A stretch of DNA of 64,000 nt from Verrucomicrobiaceae bacterium (lineage in GTDB: Bacteria; Verrucomicrobiota; Verrucomicrobiia; Verrucomicrobiales; Verrucomicrobiaceae): assembly GCA_024232965.1 (NCBI GenBank), contig JACKQF010000004.1:62001-126000 (forward strand). Reading direction: 5' to 3'. The notes beneath the pieces are model-generated. The model was not told the origin of the DNA. It did no database searches and was given only the letters and a program-made list of their open reading frames with translations. Shown piece after piece: positions 17,688 to 26,727 of the stretch. Positions within the stretch are counted from its first letter, which is position 1; every line of letters begins with the position of its first letter. A program made the translations under genes and the position numbers.

Positions 17688-18755
17688 TCAGCGGCGCACT
17701 CGCCACATCCAAACCCCCCCGAAAACCAGTAACAATGCCGGTGCAATCACGCGCCAATCGATGGGAGATTTTGCCACTGCCCCCGTGTGGGATTGCGGTG
17801 TAAGCGTCACCGTTTCTACCGGACGCGATGGCTCTACGACGACTGGCGCAGGTGGTTCACCGGCAGCTTCGTCTTTTGGCGATGCCTTGATAAAGGTGGA
17901 AGTGCCCGCTTTGACCTTTTCCAACTCGCTGCTCCAGTCCACATTCAGGAGAACATCCCAGCCAGGATTCTCATTCTTTACTCGGCAGGAGCAACGCCCG
18001 ATCAGAAACATGCTGGCATCCTCCAGCACCGTGTCCGTCAGATCCTCCAGCGACCAAGCACCGAGCACACGACCACGCCCAAACATCACCGCTGCAAAAG
18101 AAGTGCCGGGCTCGATCCCCGCACCCGAAGGCCCAGCCAGCATCTTGATCATCGCCTGCTCCGCCGGATCGGTCAGTCCCAACCTTAGCAACCCAAATTT
18201 CAGGAGCAACGGCGGCCCAGGGCCCAGTTGGCTATCGGGATCATCTGGATCTTGAGGAGGCAGCGCCGCCGCTTGCTCCAGAAAGGCAAGGCGCTTCTTC
18301 AAATGTTCCACCTTCTCACCCCCCGCCGCATCCCCGCCATCCACCACGACCCAGGTCAGGGAGTCCCCTTCCAATGTCCGCCGGATGATTTCTCGACGAG
18401 CAGGAGATTCCAGCAGCGATTGCAGGCTCTCCGCCGTCAATGCCCCGCTCCACACCGCATCTGGGCGATGGGGAAAAAGTAGAGTCGGCTCGGCCAGCGC
18501 CGCATCGTCTGACTCCCGCACCTGTAGGTTCGCCGCGCCATTGGCACGCAGAGGTCTCAGCAAATCGCGCACTGCTTGCTGCTGGCTGACGGCCTTGGGC
18601 AGCAGCATTTCGAACATGTCCGTATCCCACCGATCGAGCGCATAGCGAAAAACGGGAATCGTACAGCCAAACGTAGGCGGCACAGCGAGCAAACCCAGCA
18701 CGAGGCCGAGACGGCACACCAAGGTTCGGAGTGAGGCAATAGAATTGAGCAGCAT
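17688..18755 (-). CDS. Exported protein with C-terminal membrane anchor, unknown function
   Basis: The ATG at 18755 gives 355 residues beginning with a signal sequence (LVCRLGLVLGLLAVPPTFG), then CTIPVFRYALDRW, a segment I recognise from uncharacterised planctomycete and verrucomicrobial proteins. A longer TTG-start frame (18776) would add seven residues. The body is a mixed alpha/beta domain with a possible thioredoxin-like half; a Pro-rich linker (PPAPVVVEPSRPVE) leads to a last hydrophobic helix (IAPALLLVFGGVWMW) and a basic end (RVRR). It is probably periplasmic and anchored by its C-terminus. It sits upstream of tRNA-Asp on the same strand. The family is uncharacterised. Confidence 0.75.
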   Translation of the reverse strand: MLLNSIASLRTLVCRLGLVLGLLAVPPTFGCTIPVFRYALDRWDTDMFEMLLPKAVSQQQAVRDLLRPLRANGAANLQVRESDDAALAEPTLLFPHRPDAVWSGALTAESLQSLLESPARREIIRRTLEGDSLTWVVVDGGDAAGGEKVEHLKKRLAFLEQAAALPPQDPDDPDSQLGPGPPLLLKFGLLRLGLTDPAEQAMIKMLAGPSGAGIEPGTSFAAVMFGRGRVLGAWSLEDLTDTVLEDASMFLIGRCSCRVKNENPGWDVLLNVDWSSELEKVKAGTSTFIKASPKDEAAGEPPAPVVVEPSRPVETVTLTPQSHTGAVAKSPIDWRVIAPALLLVFGGVWMWRVRR

Positions 18756-18820
18756 GAGTAAAAGGTTACGTCTCAACGAAGCCCCACCGCCACATCATGC
18801 GCTAAAATCCCCTCTGCGGC

Positions 18821-20341
18821 CTACTCCACGTGCGCTGGCTCCAGCCGTGGATCATCGAGATCCAGCCGATACATCAACTGGTTGTAATCGTACCGTGGAG
18901 TCGCCACGGGCGCGCCAGAGAAGGTCTCCGCATAGGTCCCCTCAAAGTAAATGTAGCGGCCATTCTCCTGATCCATGAAGTCGTGCTGCTGCGGATTGTA
19001 GAAGCTGTACTTCGGGTGGGTGGCCACCTTCACGGCCTTTTCCCACGGGCCATCGACGGACTTTGATTCCGCATACCACACCTCGCCAAGGAAGGACTCG
19101 TCAGCCCCCGACTGCACAAAGATCATCACCCAACGTTCACGATGGGCATTCCAGCGCACGCTCCCTGCGTGAGCCAGCACCGGCTTCCCACTTGCAGCAT
19201 TCACGATCTGAAAGCGCGCCTCACTCGCCGGCATCTTTCCTGACTTGATGAGTGCCGCTTCTGCCGCTTGCGTCAGCGGCGGAACCTCTCGTTGCCACGC
19301 CCAGGCTTTAGCTTTGGGATCGAAAGTCAGCGCCTCGTAGGTTGATGGGATTTGCACGTCATCATAGTCCGCACGCACGCGAGTCACACAAAACGGCGCG
19401 GCAAAGTAGAGAATCGTTTTCTGCCCCTTTTCTGCCACCTGAACCGTCGTGCCGCGCGGGTGCTGCCAGTCAAATTCCGCGCCCAATTCAACGATTGGCA
19501 TAAACCTGCGCTCGGCGTCATCCCATTCCGCCAGCCCCTGTTCGACCACTTCACTCAAACTCTTCATTCGAGAATAGTGCGCAATGAGATGCTCCCCACC
19601 GGACGCGTCCTGAGCGTTCAGCAAACCGAACAACCAAACCGGCCCAGGCTTTTCCATCGGTAGCATTTGGCGCACTTCATCGTCCTCATTCACGAGATAC
19701 TCCAAGTGCACGCCCAGAGTCGGATCCAGCCCCGCCGGCTCTCCTTTGGGCAGATTCGACCACGCACCTGTGGAGTGAAAGTTTCCCAGTGGATACCCTG
19801 GCCGGTTCGTATCCCCCCAGATCCAAAACAGCCGCCCCTCATACTCCGCCACCTGCACGGAATCCTGCCCCATGACATCCGCACTCATCACTGATTGAGG
19901 CAGCGGGGTCTCCTTTCCCAGTCGCTGGCTGTCGGCATAGATTCCCTGCCCCGTCACGCGATACATCCGCTCCGCCACCTGGGTGCGCATAACCTTCACC
20001 TCGGCCATATCTCCAGGTTCAGTCACCAATGCCACCCCTGCATAGCCAAAGCTGTCTTTCGTGATCGCGTATCCGGCTCCCGAGATGGAAAAATGGACTT
20101 TCCGCCCCATCAGGCCCGGTTCTGAAAAAGCCACCCAACCCGCACTATCCGTCACATAACGCAGGTGATTTGTGGTCTCCAAGATCACCAAAGGCACCCC
20201 ACGCCCTGTGGCCTCGTCCACAACATGAATCCCGAACGGTGCCGGCTCAACCCCCGACAGCGGCACCGCCCCAAGCAAAAGAGCAGCGACCGCGAAGGGT
20301 CGGAGGAGCGTTGAGCAGGCAAGAGCAGAGTTCACATTCAT
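18821..20341 (-). CDS. Secreted beta-propeller-like protein (DUF4185-like), unknown function
   Basis: A 506-residue protein with a signal peptide (LRPFAVAALLLGAVPLSG). Residues about 36-110 (FGIHVVDEATGRGVPLVILET...) look like a carboxypeptidase-regulatory-type or Ig-like beta domain. The rest is rich in Trp, Tyr and short beta strands, with WIWGDTNRPGYPLGNF (about residues 172-187) resembling the 'GDT' signature of DUF4185/five-bladed propeller proteins linked to glycan recognition or hydrolysis. FYNPQQHDFMDQENGRYIYFEGTY is a late conserved-looking segment. It starts 49 bp before the small membrane gene's stop on the same strand. Activity cannot be stated; secretion is well supported. Confidence 0.75.
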   Translation of the reverse strand: MNVNSALACSTLLRPFAVAALLLGAVPLSGVEPAPFGIHVVDEATGRGVPLVILETTNHLRYVTDSAGWVAFSEPGLMGRKVHFSISGAGYAITKDSFGYAGVALVTEPGDMAEVKVMRTQVAERMYRVTGQGIYADSQRLGKETPLPQSVMSADVMGQDSVQVAEYEGRLFWIWGDTNRPGYPLGNFHSTGAWSNLPKGEPAGLDPTLGVHLEYLVNEDDEVRQMLPMEKPGPVWLFGLLNAQDASGGEHLIAHYSRMKSLSEVVEQGLAEWDDAERRFMPIVELGAEFDWQHPRGTTVQVAEKGQKTILYFAAPFCVTRVRADYDDVQIPSTYEALTFDPKAKAWAWQREVPPLTQAAEAALIKSGKMPASEARFQIVNAASGKPVLAHAGSVRWNAHRERWVMIFVQSGADESFLGEVWYAESKSVDGPWEKAVKVATHPKYSFYNPQQHDFMDQENGRYIYFEGTYAETFSGAPVATPRYDYNQLMYRLDLDDPRLEPAHVE

Positions 20342-20390
20342 TGATCTACCAGGAAGAGCCCTCTCGAGGAAGCAGAAAAATCAGGTTCAC

Positions 20391-20762
20391 TCAACTCTCT
20401 GTCACCTCGGAGAAGAATGCCCGATTTTTCAGAGCGAAACCCAGGACCAAGATTCCGAAAATCGTCAGGTTGGGAATATTCGCCACCAATAGCCCCCCCC
20501 CCACCACCAAGGCCCGCTGCACCCAGCGCGGATGGTAATCGTGCCTCACGATCGCCAAAAAAAACAGCGCCCCGCCCAAAGTCGCCAGAGTCATGCCGAC
20601 ATAGGCGATCGTCCGCGTCTCCCCCACAGGAGGCTCAGCCGTCACACCACCCGCGATCACCCACTGGCCGACGCTGACCGCCAGCGCTATAGCAGCGCCC
20701 AGGACGGAAAAAATCGCGCCAGCAACGGCGATTTGGCGAGGTCTAGGATCGGGAGGCAACAT
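20391..20762 (-). CDS. Small integral membrane protein, unknown
   Basis: A 123-residue protein with three or four hydrophobic helices (AGAIFSVLGAAIALAVS, IAYVGMTLATLGGALFFLAIV, ALVVGGGLLVANIPN, TIFGILVLGFAL) and a short hydrophilic end. It lies 15 bp downstream of the PEP-CTERM gene on the same strand, so it is probably cotranscribed with it. No family is recognised and no catalytic residue is apparent. Confidence 0.65.
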   Translation of the reverse strand: MLPPDPRPRQIAVAGAIFSVLGAAIALAVSVGQWVIAGGVTAEPPVGETRTIAYVGMTLATLGGALFFLAIVRHDYHPRWVQRALVVGGGLLVANIPNLTIFGILVLGFALKNRAFFSEVTES

Positions 20763-20777
20763 CCGCCAGCATCCAGC

Positions 20778-21560
20778 CTAGCGGCGACGGCGCAAGCCGA
20801 ATCCGGCGACACCAAGAATCAGCAAGGCCATACGACCAGGCTCGGGCACAGAAGTGCCGCCAAAGGTCACGTAGTCAAAGGTGGCAGTGCCCGAGGTACC
20901 GTAGTTACTGCCAGTATTCGTCGGCGTATAAGAGGTCCCAGATGCGGGATCGTAGGCAGCCAAGATTCGGACCCCAAAGAGGGCATTGTTGTCCACTCCA
21001 CTCACACCTGTGAAGTCGACTGTCAGTCCATTGACCCAGGTGCTCGCGACAAATTCATAGAGCCCACCACTCGTATTAGTCCCGGTCACCGTGTATGGCG
21101 TCCAGGCGCTTCCATCCGTTGTGTATTGCAATTCCCAATACCGACTGGCGGTATTCGTGTTTCGTTGATCAAACGTCAAAACCACATCGACATACCCTGC
21201 GGTGCTGACCATGAATGACACCCCGCGAGTCCGGTCCCCCGTGGATTGACTTGGGAATCCGGTGAGATTAAAACCCGAATCATCCGTGCTAGCCGCCGGA
21301 TCGGATGATCCATTAGAACCCGTAAAGGCGGTCGTCACCCCGCCCACACCGGCGACCGTCCCTGTGCCTATTGACGGCAATGAAGAGCCCGTTGAGACGG
21401 ACGCATCTGCTGGGTCAGAGTTAAAATTCCACTGCGTGATTGTCGTTGCAGCAAAGCCTGATCCAGTCAAAACAGCCCCGGTAATCATTACCGCCGCATA
21501 GCGGCACAAACGGTTCCGGAGGAACAAGGCAGATGAGACGAGCTTTGGTGAAGAATTCAT
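20778..21560 (-). CDS. PEP-CTERM-anchored secreted protein
   Basis: A 260-residue Ser/Thr/Gly-rich protein. It has an N-terminal signal peptide (YAAVMITGAVLTGSGFA, cleavage at FAA-T), a beta-rich body beginning TTITQWNFNSD, and a C-terminal sorting tag: VPEPGRMALLILG followed by a hydrophobic stretch and RRRR. PEP-CTERM tags are recognised by exosortase and direct export and surface or matrix placement; no exosortase is in this window. The tag is nearly the same as in the two giant genes (PEPGRM). The opening resembles that of many uncharacterised verrucomicrobial exported proteins. A good sigma70-type promoter lies upstream. Sorting is well supported; function is unknown. Confidence 0.88.
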   Translation of the reverse strand: MNSSPKLVSSALFLRNRLCRYAAVMITGAVLTGSGFAATTITQWNFNSDPADASVSTGSSLPSIGTGTVAGVGGVTTAFTGSNGSSDPAASTDDSGFNLTGFPSQSTGDRTRGVSFMVSTAGYVDVVLTFDQRNTNTASRYWELQYTTDGSAWTPYTVTGTNTSGGLYEFVASTWVNGLTVDFTGVSGVDNNALFGVRILAAYDPASGTSYTPTNTGSNYGTSGTATFDYVTFGGTSVPEPGRMALLILGVAGFGLRRRR

Positions 21561-21628
21561 GGCACAAGATTAGTTCGTCAAATCAACCGGACAGCTACGC
21601 ACGCTCTCCAGAATTTTTTGACCCTGGA

Positions 21629-21658
21629 ATTATAGCCAAATCCGCACCAAGTTTGCAA
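21629..21658 (-). promoter_or_regulatory. Sigma70-like promoter of the PEP-CTERM gene
   Basis: Read on the minus strand: -35 TTGCAA (21658-21653), an 18-bp spacer, and a perfect -10 TATAAT (21634-21629), about 70 nt before the ATG at 21560. It is the best promoter match I found in the window and lies in an AT-rich part of the 148-bp spacer. Confidence 0.6.
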
Positions 21659-21708
21659 CCTTTTTCTCCGCCAATTACCCTAAGACAAGGGCTAAAATCG
21701 CACCATCA

Positions 21709-23220
21709 CTATTGTGGTGACTGCGGTGCCACCCGCCGGAGCAGGCCCACCAAGGCCACAAACTCAGGCAAGGCATGCCACTCCGCCTTCGCCATGCCGG
21801 CCTTCAGCAACCGTTCCGCCTCGCTATCCTTTCCAGCGCTGATTAGGGCATCGCCCGCATAAATTCGCATCCGGATGCGATCTGAGCCCGTCTCGTACCA
21901 GGCCTCAGCATTGGCAAATAGCTCAGCCGCATCGTCAAAGTGCCCACTCTGGGAGGATAGCAGCCCGATCAACTCCATCAGATGCGCGTTCCGCCGATGT
22001 TCGGCCAGCCGCAAAAGATCCATTTTAAGCGCCCCCTCGGCACCCACCCCCTTTGCCCGAATTGCCCGGCCTTGATACATCGCATAGTCACGCTCCAGCC
22101 CCTCGCCCAGCGATGAACCGATCCCCTTGCCAAAAGGCCGATAGAGAGGATCTCCGACCATCAAGGTCATCCAAGACAGTCCCGGCGTTGCGTTCCACAC
22201 CGCCTCGCCCACCGTCCAGCCATCCAGGATTCGACGGTTCAGCACATCAAAGTGTACCGTGTAACCCAGGTAAGGTTCCCACACATTCCCCAGCGCCACC
22301 GCCGCACCATGCTTCAGCAGCGGCCCCACCCAGTGCTGATCTGCACTGCGCATCGTGCCCGCGCTGAACGAGTGCAGGTGACAGGCAATCGCGCCGCGCT
22401 TGAACTTGAATGACTCCGACTTCATCGCCCCATCCACATCCTGCGTGTACCATCCATAATAAAAAATGGTGTCAGGAAGCGGCCACGACTCCGGGATCAG
22501 CTCCGACTGCCGATCTGCGTAAACCGGGATGCCGCTCTCGCGAAAAATCTGCGCAGACTTTTGCAACCAGGTTTCCCCCTCCTGGTAGGGGCCATCCTTC
22601 AAAGCCAAATCAATCACCGCCCGCCCATACAGTCCGCTCGCCTCCACAGCGATGGCGTCATCGATCATGCGCCGCACCGTCGGCTCGTCAGGGCCATCTA
22701 GCCGCGCTGTCAGCAGGATCTTCTTGTCCGCCGTGAACTCGGCAAACGCCTCCGGCTTATCATACCACGGATTTCGATAGGGACCCGGCAGCGATAGCCC
22801 CGTCATCCCCATCACCGCCAGCTCCGAATCCACAGACGCCTCGTCCTCCAACGCCTTTCCTGTGCCCTGCGCTGTGCGCTTGATACGGAAAGGGATGCCG
22901 CGGATCAACACCAGATATCGCACCCGCGTCGATGCCTCCCACCACCCCCGCTTTTCAAAAACTTCGCGCAATGGATCGCGCAGCAGTTCGTCAAAATCCG
23001 CTCGCGTCACATCGTCAGTCACCGCCATCTTCAACCCGATCAAGTGATCCGCCGGGATCCCGCGAACGTCCGCATAATACTTCGCCAAGGACTCCGCCCC
23101 TGGGAAGGCAGGGTTAAAGGCCACCACCACTTCAGGATGTGATTGAGCCTCGCCCGCGTCACATCTTCCAACGACGACGAGGCAGCAGACCAAGCCCAAA
23201 AGCAAGAATCGCAGATTCAT
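21709..23220 (-). CDS. TIGR03790 family exported protein
   Basis: A 503-residue protein with a signal peptide (LRFLLLGLVCCLVVVG). It matches the TIGR03790 family, found mainly in Verrucomicrobia, Acidobacteria, Planctomycetes and some Proteobacteria: VVVAFNPAFPGAESLAKYYAD, R-x-IP near residue 55, 'VRYLVLIRGIPFRI', and 'FYYGWYTQDVDGAM' with 'GAIACHLHSFSAGT' and 'MVGDPLYRPF'. The C-terminal ~100 residues add helical repeats (TPR-like). I choose the ATG at 23220, which overlaps the upstream hydrolase stop by 4 bp (ATGA); an ATG two codons earlier is also possible. Function of the family is unknown; export is likely. Confidence 0.85.
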   Translation of the reverse strand: MNLRFLLLGLVCCLVVVGRCDAGEAQSHPEVVVAFNPAFPGAESLAKYYADVRGIPADHLIGLKMAVTDDVTRADFDELLRDPLREVFEKRGWWEASTRVRYLVLIRGIPFRIKRTAQGTGKALEDEASVDSELAVMGMTGLSLPGPYRNPWYDKPEAFAEFTADKKILLTARLDGPDEPTVRRMIDDAIAVEASGLYGRAVIDLALKDGPYQEGETWLQKSAQIFRESGIPVYADRQSELIPESWPLPDTIFYYGWYTQDVDGAMKSESFKFKRGAIACHLHSFSAGTMRSADQHWVGPLLKHGAAVALGNVWEPYLGYTVHFDVLNRRILDGWTVGEAVWNATPGLSWMTLMVGDPLYRPFGKGIGSSLGEGLERDYAMYQGRAIRAKGVGAEGALKMDLLRLAEHRRNAHLMELIGLLSSQSGHFDDAAELFANAEAWYETGSDRIRMRIYAGDALISAGKDSEAERLLKAGMAKAEWHALPEFVALVGLLRRVAPQSPQ

Positions 23221-24005
23221 GACCACTCCAAAACTAACCCATCATACGCTAAACGCACCCCCTCAGGCAGCGTCGGCTCTTCCACCGCGTGTCGGATCTC
23301 GCAGGTGAAGTGGGTAAACCACGCCTCGCGCGGTGCCACAGTCTCGACAATCGCCAGCGACTCATCAAAAGTTAGATGCGTCGGGTGTGGCGTGCGGCGC
23401 AGGGCATCGATGATCAGCGTGTCCACCCCTTCCAGCGCCGCCATCGTTGCTGGCAGTAGCTCTTTGGCATCAGGGATGTAGGCGCACAGTTTCCGCCCAC
23501 CGCGCTCCAGCAGATAACCATTGGTCTCCACCTTTCCATGCAGCACTGGAAGCGGCGTAAGCGTCGTTTCCCCCAGATGAAATTTCCCGTGAATCGGTTT
23601 TGGAAAGGGCTTCAGGTAGCCACGGTAGCGGTTTTCGCCATTAAAGGCATAGTCAAACATGCGCTCTAGCACTGCCAGCGTCGCCGGATGCGCGTAGATC
23701 GGCATCCAGTGGTCCTCTGGGATCGTGAAACGGCGCAGCTCATCAAAGCCCGTCACGTGATCCATGTGGGCGTGCGTGTAAACTGCCGCATCCATCTTCC
23801 GCACCCCAGCCCGCAGGCATTGATAGCGAAAGTCCGGCCCCGTATCCACCACCCAGGACGACTCCGGTGTCTCCACGTAGATCGACGAACGGCAGCGCTT
23901 ATCACGCGGGTCCGTGCTCCTACAGGTAGGACAATCACAGCCGATCATCGGCACACCCACCGAAGTCCCCGTGCCAAGAAATGTGATCCGCAAATCGCTG
24001 CTCAT
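23217..24005 (-). CDS. MBL-fold metallo-hydrolase, PhnP-like
   Basis: A 262-residue metallo-beta-lactamase-fold hydrolase. It has the PhnP-type N-terminus TFLGTGTSVGVPMIGCDCPTC (C23, C25, C28, a structural zinc site in PhnP), the metal-binding THAHMDH (77-83), HGK near residue 155 and IPDAKELL. E. coli PhnP is a cyclic phosphodiesterase of phosphonate metabolism; many relatives act on other cyclic nucleotide or phosphodiester substrates. No phosphonate genes are nearby. The TIGR03790 gene is translationally coupled downstream (4-bp overlap). A TTGCAA/TATGAT pair with a short 15-bp spacer lies upstream. Family is clear; substrate is not. Confidence 0.9.
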   Translation of the reverse strand: MSSDLRITFLGTGTSVGVPMIGCDCPTCRSTDPRDKRCRSSIYVETPESSWVVDTGPDFRYQCLRAGVRKMDAAVYTHAHMDHVTGFDELRRFTIPEDHWMPIYAHPATLAVLERMFDYAFNGENRYRGYLKPFPKPIHGKFHLGETTLTPLPVLHGKVETNGYLLERGGRKLCAYIPDAKELLPATMAALEGVDTLIIDALRRTPHPTHLTFDESLAIVETVAPREAWFTHFTCEIRHAVEEPTLPEGVRLAYDGLVLEWS

Positions 24006-24096
24006 TGTTGCAGGCTATCATAGGAAGCCGCCGCCAATTGCAACCGGGGATGATGGGCGATTCTCCTCACATCACAAAATGCACACGGACTTCGCC

Positions 24097-24124
24097 TTGA
24101 AAAACTTCGCCCCCCCATCATACT
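24097..24124 (+). promoter_or_regulatory. Candidate promoter of recN
   Basis: TTGAAA (24097-24102) and CATACT (24119-24124) with 16-bp spacing, ending 21 bp before the recN ATG. Five of six -35 and four of six -10 positions match consensus. No LexA-type palindrome was noticed. Confidence 0.35.
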
Positions 24125-24145
24125 CGCCTCACCTTTTTCCCCGCC

Positions 24146-25810
24146 ATGCTCTCGTTCATCAAGATCCGCAATCTAGCCCTCGTCGAGGACGTCACCTGGG
24201 ACCTCGGCCCCGGCCTGATCGGCGTCACGGGCGAGACCGGCGCGGGCAAGTCCATCATCGTCGGTGCCCTGAAGCTCATCCTGGGGGAGCGCGCCGACCG
24301 CACCCTCATCCGCAATGGCGAAGACGCCTGCACCGTCGAGGCCGCCTTTGCCCTGCGCGAAACCACCGCCATTGATGCCATCCTCTCCGAGTCCGGCCTG
24401 GAGCCCTGCCAGGATGGCGAGCTCCTCATCAAGCGCACTGTCAGCCTCAGCGGCGCGAACAAGCAGTTCGTCAACTGCTCCCCCGTCACCCTCCAGGTGC
24501 TCAAGGCCATCGGCGAGTTCCTCGTCGATCTACATGGTCCTCACGATCATCAATCCCTGAACTCCCGCGAACGCCAGCTCGAGATGCTCGACGCCTACGC
24601 CGATGTCGAAAATCGCACCAAAGACTACAGCGCCGCCTACCGCCAATGGCGCAGCGCCGTCGCCGAGCTCGACGAACTCGAAAACTCCGAACGCGCCAAC
24701 GAGCAGCAGATCGACATGCTGCGCTTTCAGGCCCAGGAGATCAGCAGCGCTCAGTTGAAGCCTGGCGAAGAAGAAGAACTCGAAGCCCGCCACCGCATCT
24801 CCGCCAACGGCTCCCGCCTCGTCGAACTCTGCGGCCAGATCACCGGCCTTCTTGGCGAAGACGAAGGCGGCATCATGCCAATCCTCCGCGATCTCGGCCG
24901 CCACATCCACGAACTCGAAAAGATCGATCCAGCCGCAGCGCAGATGTTTGAAGGCTTCAAGTCCGCCCAGATCGAACTCAGCGAGATGGAGAGCAGCGTC
25001 GCCGACTACTCCGCCGAGCTCGAGATCGACCCCGAAGAGCTAGAGCAACTCGAACAGCGCCTCCACACCCTCCAGACCCTCAAGCGCAAATACGGCCCCA
25101 CGGTCGAGGCCGTCATCGCCTTCGGAGATGACGTGGACAAGAAGCTCGCCCGCATCGAGAACCGTGGCGAGGAGATCGAAAAACTCCGCACCACCGTCAC
25201 CGAGCGCCGCGCCACTATAGACAAACTCGGCAAGGCCCTCACCAAAGAGCGCACCAAGGCCGCGCCGAAACTCGCCAAAGAAGTCGCAGAACACCTCGCC
25301 GATCTCGGCTTCAAACGCTCCGTCTTTGAGAGCCAGCTCAGCGCCCTCGACGAACCCGCGCGCGCCGGACTGGAAGAGGTCGATTTCCTCTTCGCCCCCA
25401 ATCCTGGCGAGCCCTTAAAGCCTCTACGCCTCACCGCATCGAGCGGCGAAATGTCCCGCGTCCTCCTCGCCGTCAAGAGCGCCCTCGCCAAGCACGACGC
25501 CGTGCCGCTGCTGGTCTTTGACGAGATCGACGCCAACGTCGGCGGCAACATCGCCGAGGCCGTCGGCCGCAAGATGTCCGAACTCGGTGCCACGCACCAA
25601 GTCATCGCCATCACCCACTTCCCCCAGGTCGCCTCCCTCGCCGCCAGCCAATACGTTGTCACCAAGGAGATCGAGGCCAACCGCACCCGCTCCTCCATCC
25701 GCCAAATCGATGGAGAAGACCGCGTCGAAGAACTCGCCCGCATGCTAGGCGGCAAAGCCGAATCCGCCCGCGCCCACGCCCGCAGCCTGCTCGCTGGACA
25801 GGAGACCTAA
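24146..25810 (+). CDS. recN: DNA repair protein RecN
   Basis: SMC-like ATPase of double-strand-break repair, 554 residues, the usual RecN length. The N-terminus MLSFIKIRNLALVEDVTWDL leads to Walker A GETGAGKS (29-36). Next come NKQFVNCSPVT and DLHGPHDHQSLN, a RecN signature. A central coiled coil of about 250 residues is followed by the ABC signature SSGEMSRVLLAVK and Walker B PLLVFDEIDANVGG (about 453-466). The THFPQVASLA motif of RecN follows. The gene stands alone on the plus strand and reads away from the minus-strand hydrolase. Codon use is strongly GC-biased with many gaa/ctc/gcc codons. No Shine-Dalgarno sequence is seen. Confidence 0.97.
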   Translation: MLSFIKIRNLALVEDVTWDLGPGLIGVTGETGAGKSIIVGALKLILGERADRTLIRNGEDACTVEAAFALRETTAIDAILSESGLEPCQDGELLIKRTVSLSGANKQFVNCSPVTLQVLKAIGEFLVDLHGPHDHQSLNSRERQLEMLDAYADVENRTKDYSAAYRQWRSAVAELDELENSERANEQQIDMLRFQAQEISSAQLKPGEEEELEARHRISANGSRLVELCGQITGLLGEDEGGIMPILRDLGRHIHELEKIDPAAAQMFEGFKSAQIELSEMESSVADYSAELEIDPEELEQLEQRLHTLQTLKRKYGPTVEAVIAFGDDVDKKLARIENRGEEIEKLRTTVTERRATIDKLGKALTKERTKAAPKLAKEVAEHLADLGFKRSVFESQLSALDEPARAGLEEVDFLFAPNPGEPLKPLRLTASSGEMSRVLLAVKSALAKHDAVPLLVFDEIDANVGGNIAEAVGRKMSELGATHQVIAITHFPQVASLAASQYVVTKEIEANRTRSSIRQIDGEDRVEELARMLGGKAESARAHARSLLAGQET

Positions 25811-26089
25811 CGGCAAAAGTTTGGCGGATTCTCCGCACAACAGGACCTCAGAACTTGCCCCCTCGCCAGCGGTTTCACACTGTCTTCAGCACCGACCGAA
25901 CATTCATCAGATTGACAAAACTGCACACTTCGCCCAGTGACCACACTCAGGGGCTACAAAGTCAGACGCCCTAGAGCTTGTTACGGGTATGTGGGCGAAG
26001 GGAATTTGAATAAATCCAAGCGCTGGCGGAAGTCTATGTACCCAGCCCCAGTGAGGCGCTAGATTCGACGACAAACGTCGCCCCCCGGT
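25811..26089. other. Spacer between convergent genes with a short stem-loop
   Basis: About 280 bp between recN and a convergent gene. I see no ORF of note. CGACG-ACAAA-CGTCG (26066-26080) is a 5-bp stem-loop that could help end transcription. The AT-richer stretch 25998-26065 has the look of repeat-derived DNA, but I cannot show a second copy in the window. Confidence 0.4.
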
Positions 26090-26722
26090 TCACTCTTCTT
26101 GGGGCGCACTCATGCGGGACTCCAGGTTCCGAAACTTCTCCATGAGATCTGAGCCTAACAGCGCCTGCACCTTATCGAGGGCCTCGGCTTGACACTTCGC
26201 AGACCCACTTTGATAAGCTTTCACATCTCGGGTGACCGCAATTTCCCTCCGCAATTCTGCGACCCTCTTCTCGCGCTCTCTTACAGCAGCAATAACTCCA
26301 TCAATCCGTTGTTGATCGATCCCCCAGCCCCTCATGGCATCTTCATAGAGCGGCACCCGGCGGTCAACGATGTGATCAATCAATCTTTGCTGCGCGTCCT
26401 TATCTATCTTTGCGACGGAGGCGGCAAACCGCTTCTTCGCTTCATCCACCGCTCTGTCCGCTTCATCAATTTTTACCTGCTGGGCTGCGATATCATCAAG
26501 CAAACTTTTGGGAGGCGAAGGCTTGCGCACCCCACCAACCAAGGGATCTCGACCTACCGTATGGGCGGGCACTCGCCCCGCACCGGGGCCATCAGCGGAG
26601 GCAATGCCTGACGGCACAGGGCGAGGGATGTCTTTCGAGGTCACCAACCAAAGACCTATCATGAGCCCAATGGGCAGCATCCATCGAAGGAAACGTAAAG
26701 GGGTTGTGCAAGTGTTAGCCAT
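26090..26722 (-). CDS. Membrane-anchored coiled-coil protein, unknown
   Basis: A 210-residue protein with one N-terminal transmembrane helix (FLRWMLPIGLMIGLWLVTS), a Pro/Gly-rich linker, and a long helical, heptad-like region (about residues 73-165, with QVKIDEADRAVDEAKKRF and AVREREKRVAELRREI). It starts 5 bp after the Cys-rich repeat gene on the same strand, so the two are almost certainly cotranscribed. No family recognised. Topology suggests a membrane-tethered coiled coil facing the periplasm, working with the neighbouring secreted Cys-rich protein; that partnership is inference. Confidence 0.7.
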   Translation of the reverse strand: MANTCTTPLRFLRWMLPIGLMIGLWLVTSKDIPRPVPSGIASADGPGAGRVPAHTVGRDPLVGGVRKPSPPKSLLDDIAAQQVKIDEADRAVDEAKKRFAASVAKIDKDAQQRLIDHIVDRRVPLYEDAMRGWGIDQQRIDGVIAAVREREKRVAELRREIAVTRDVKAYQSGSAKCQAEALDKVQALLGSDLMEKFRNLESRMSAPQEE

Positions 26723-26727
26723 ATCAG

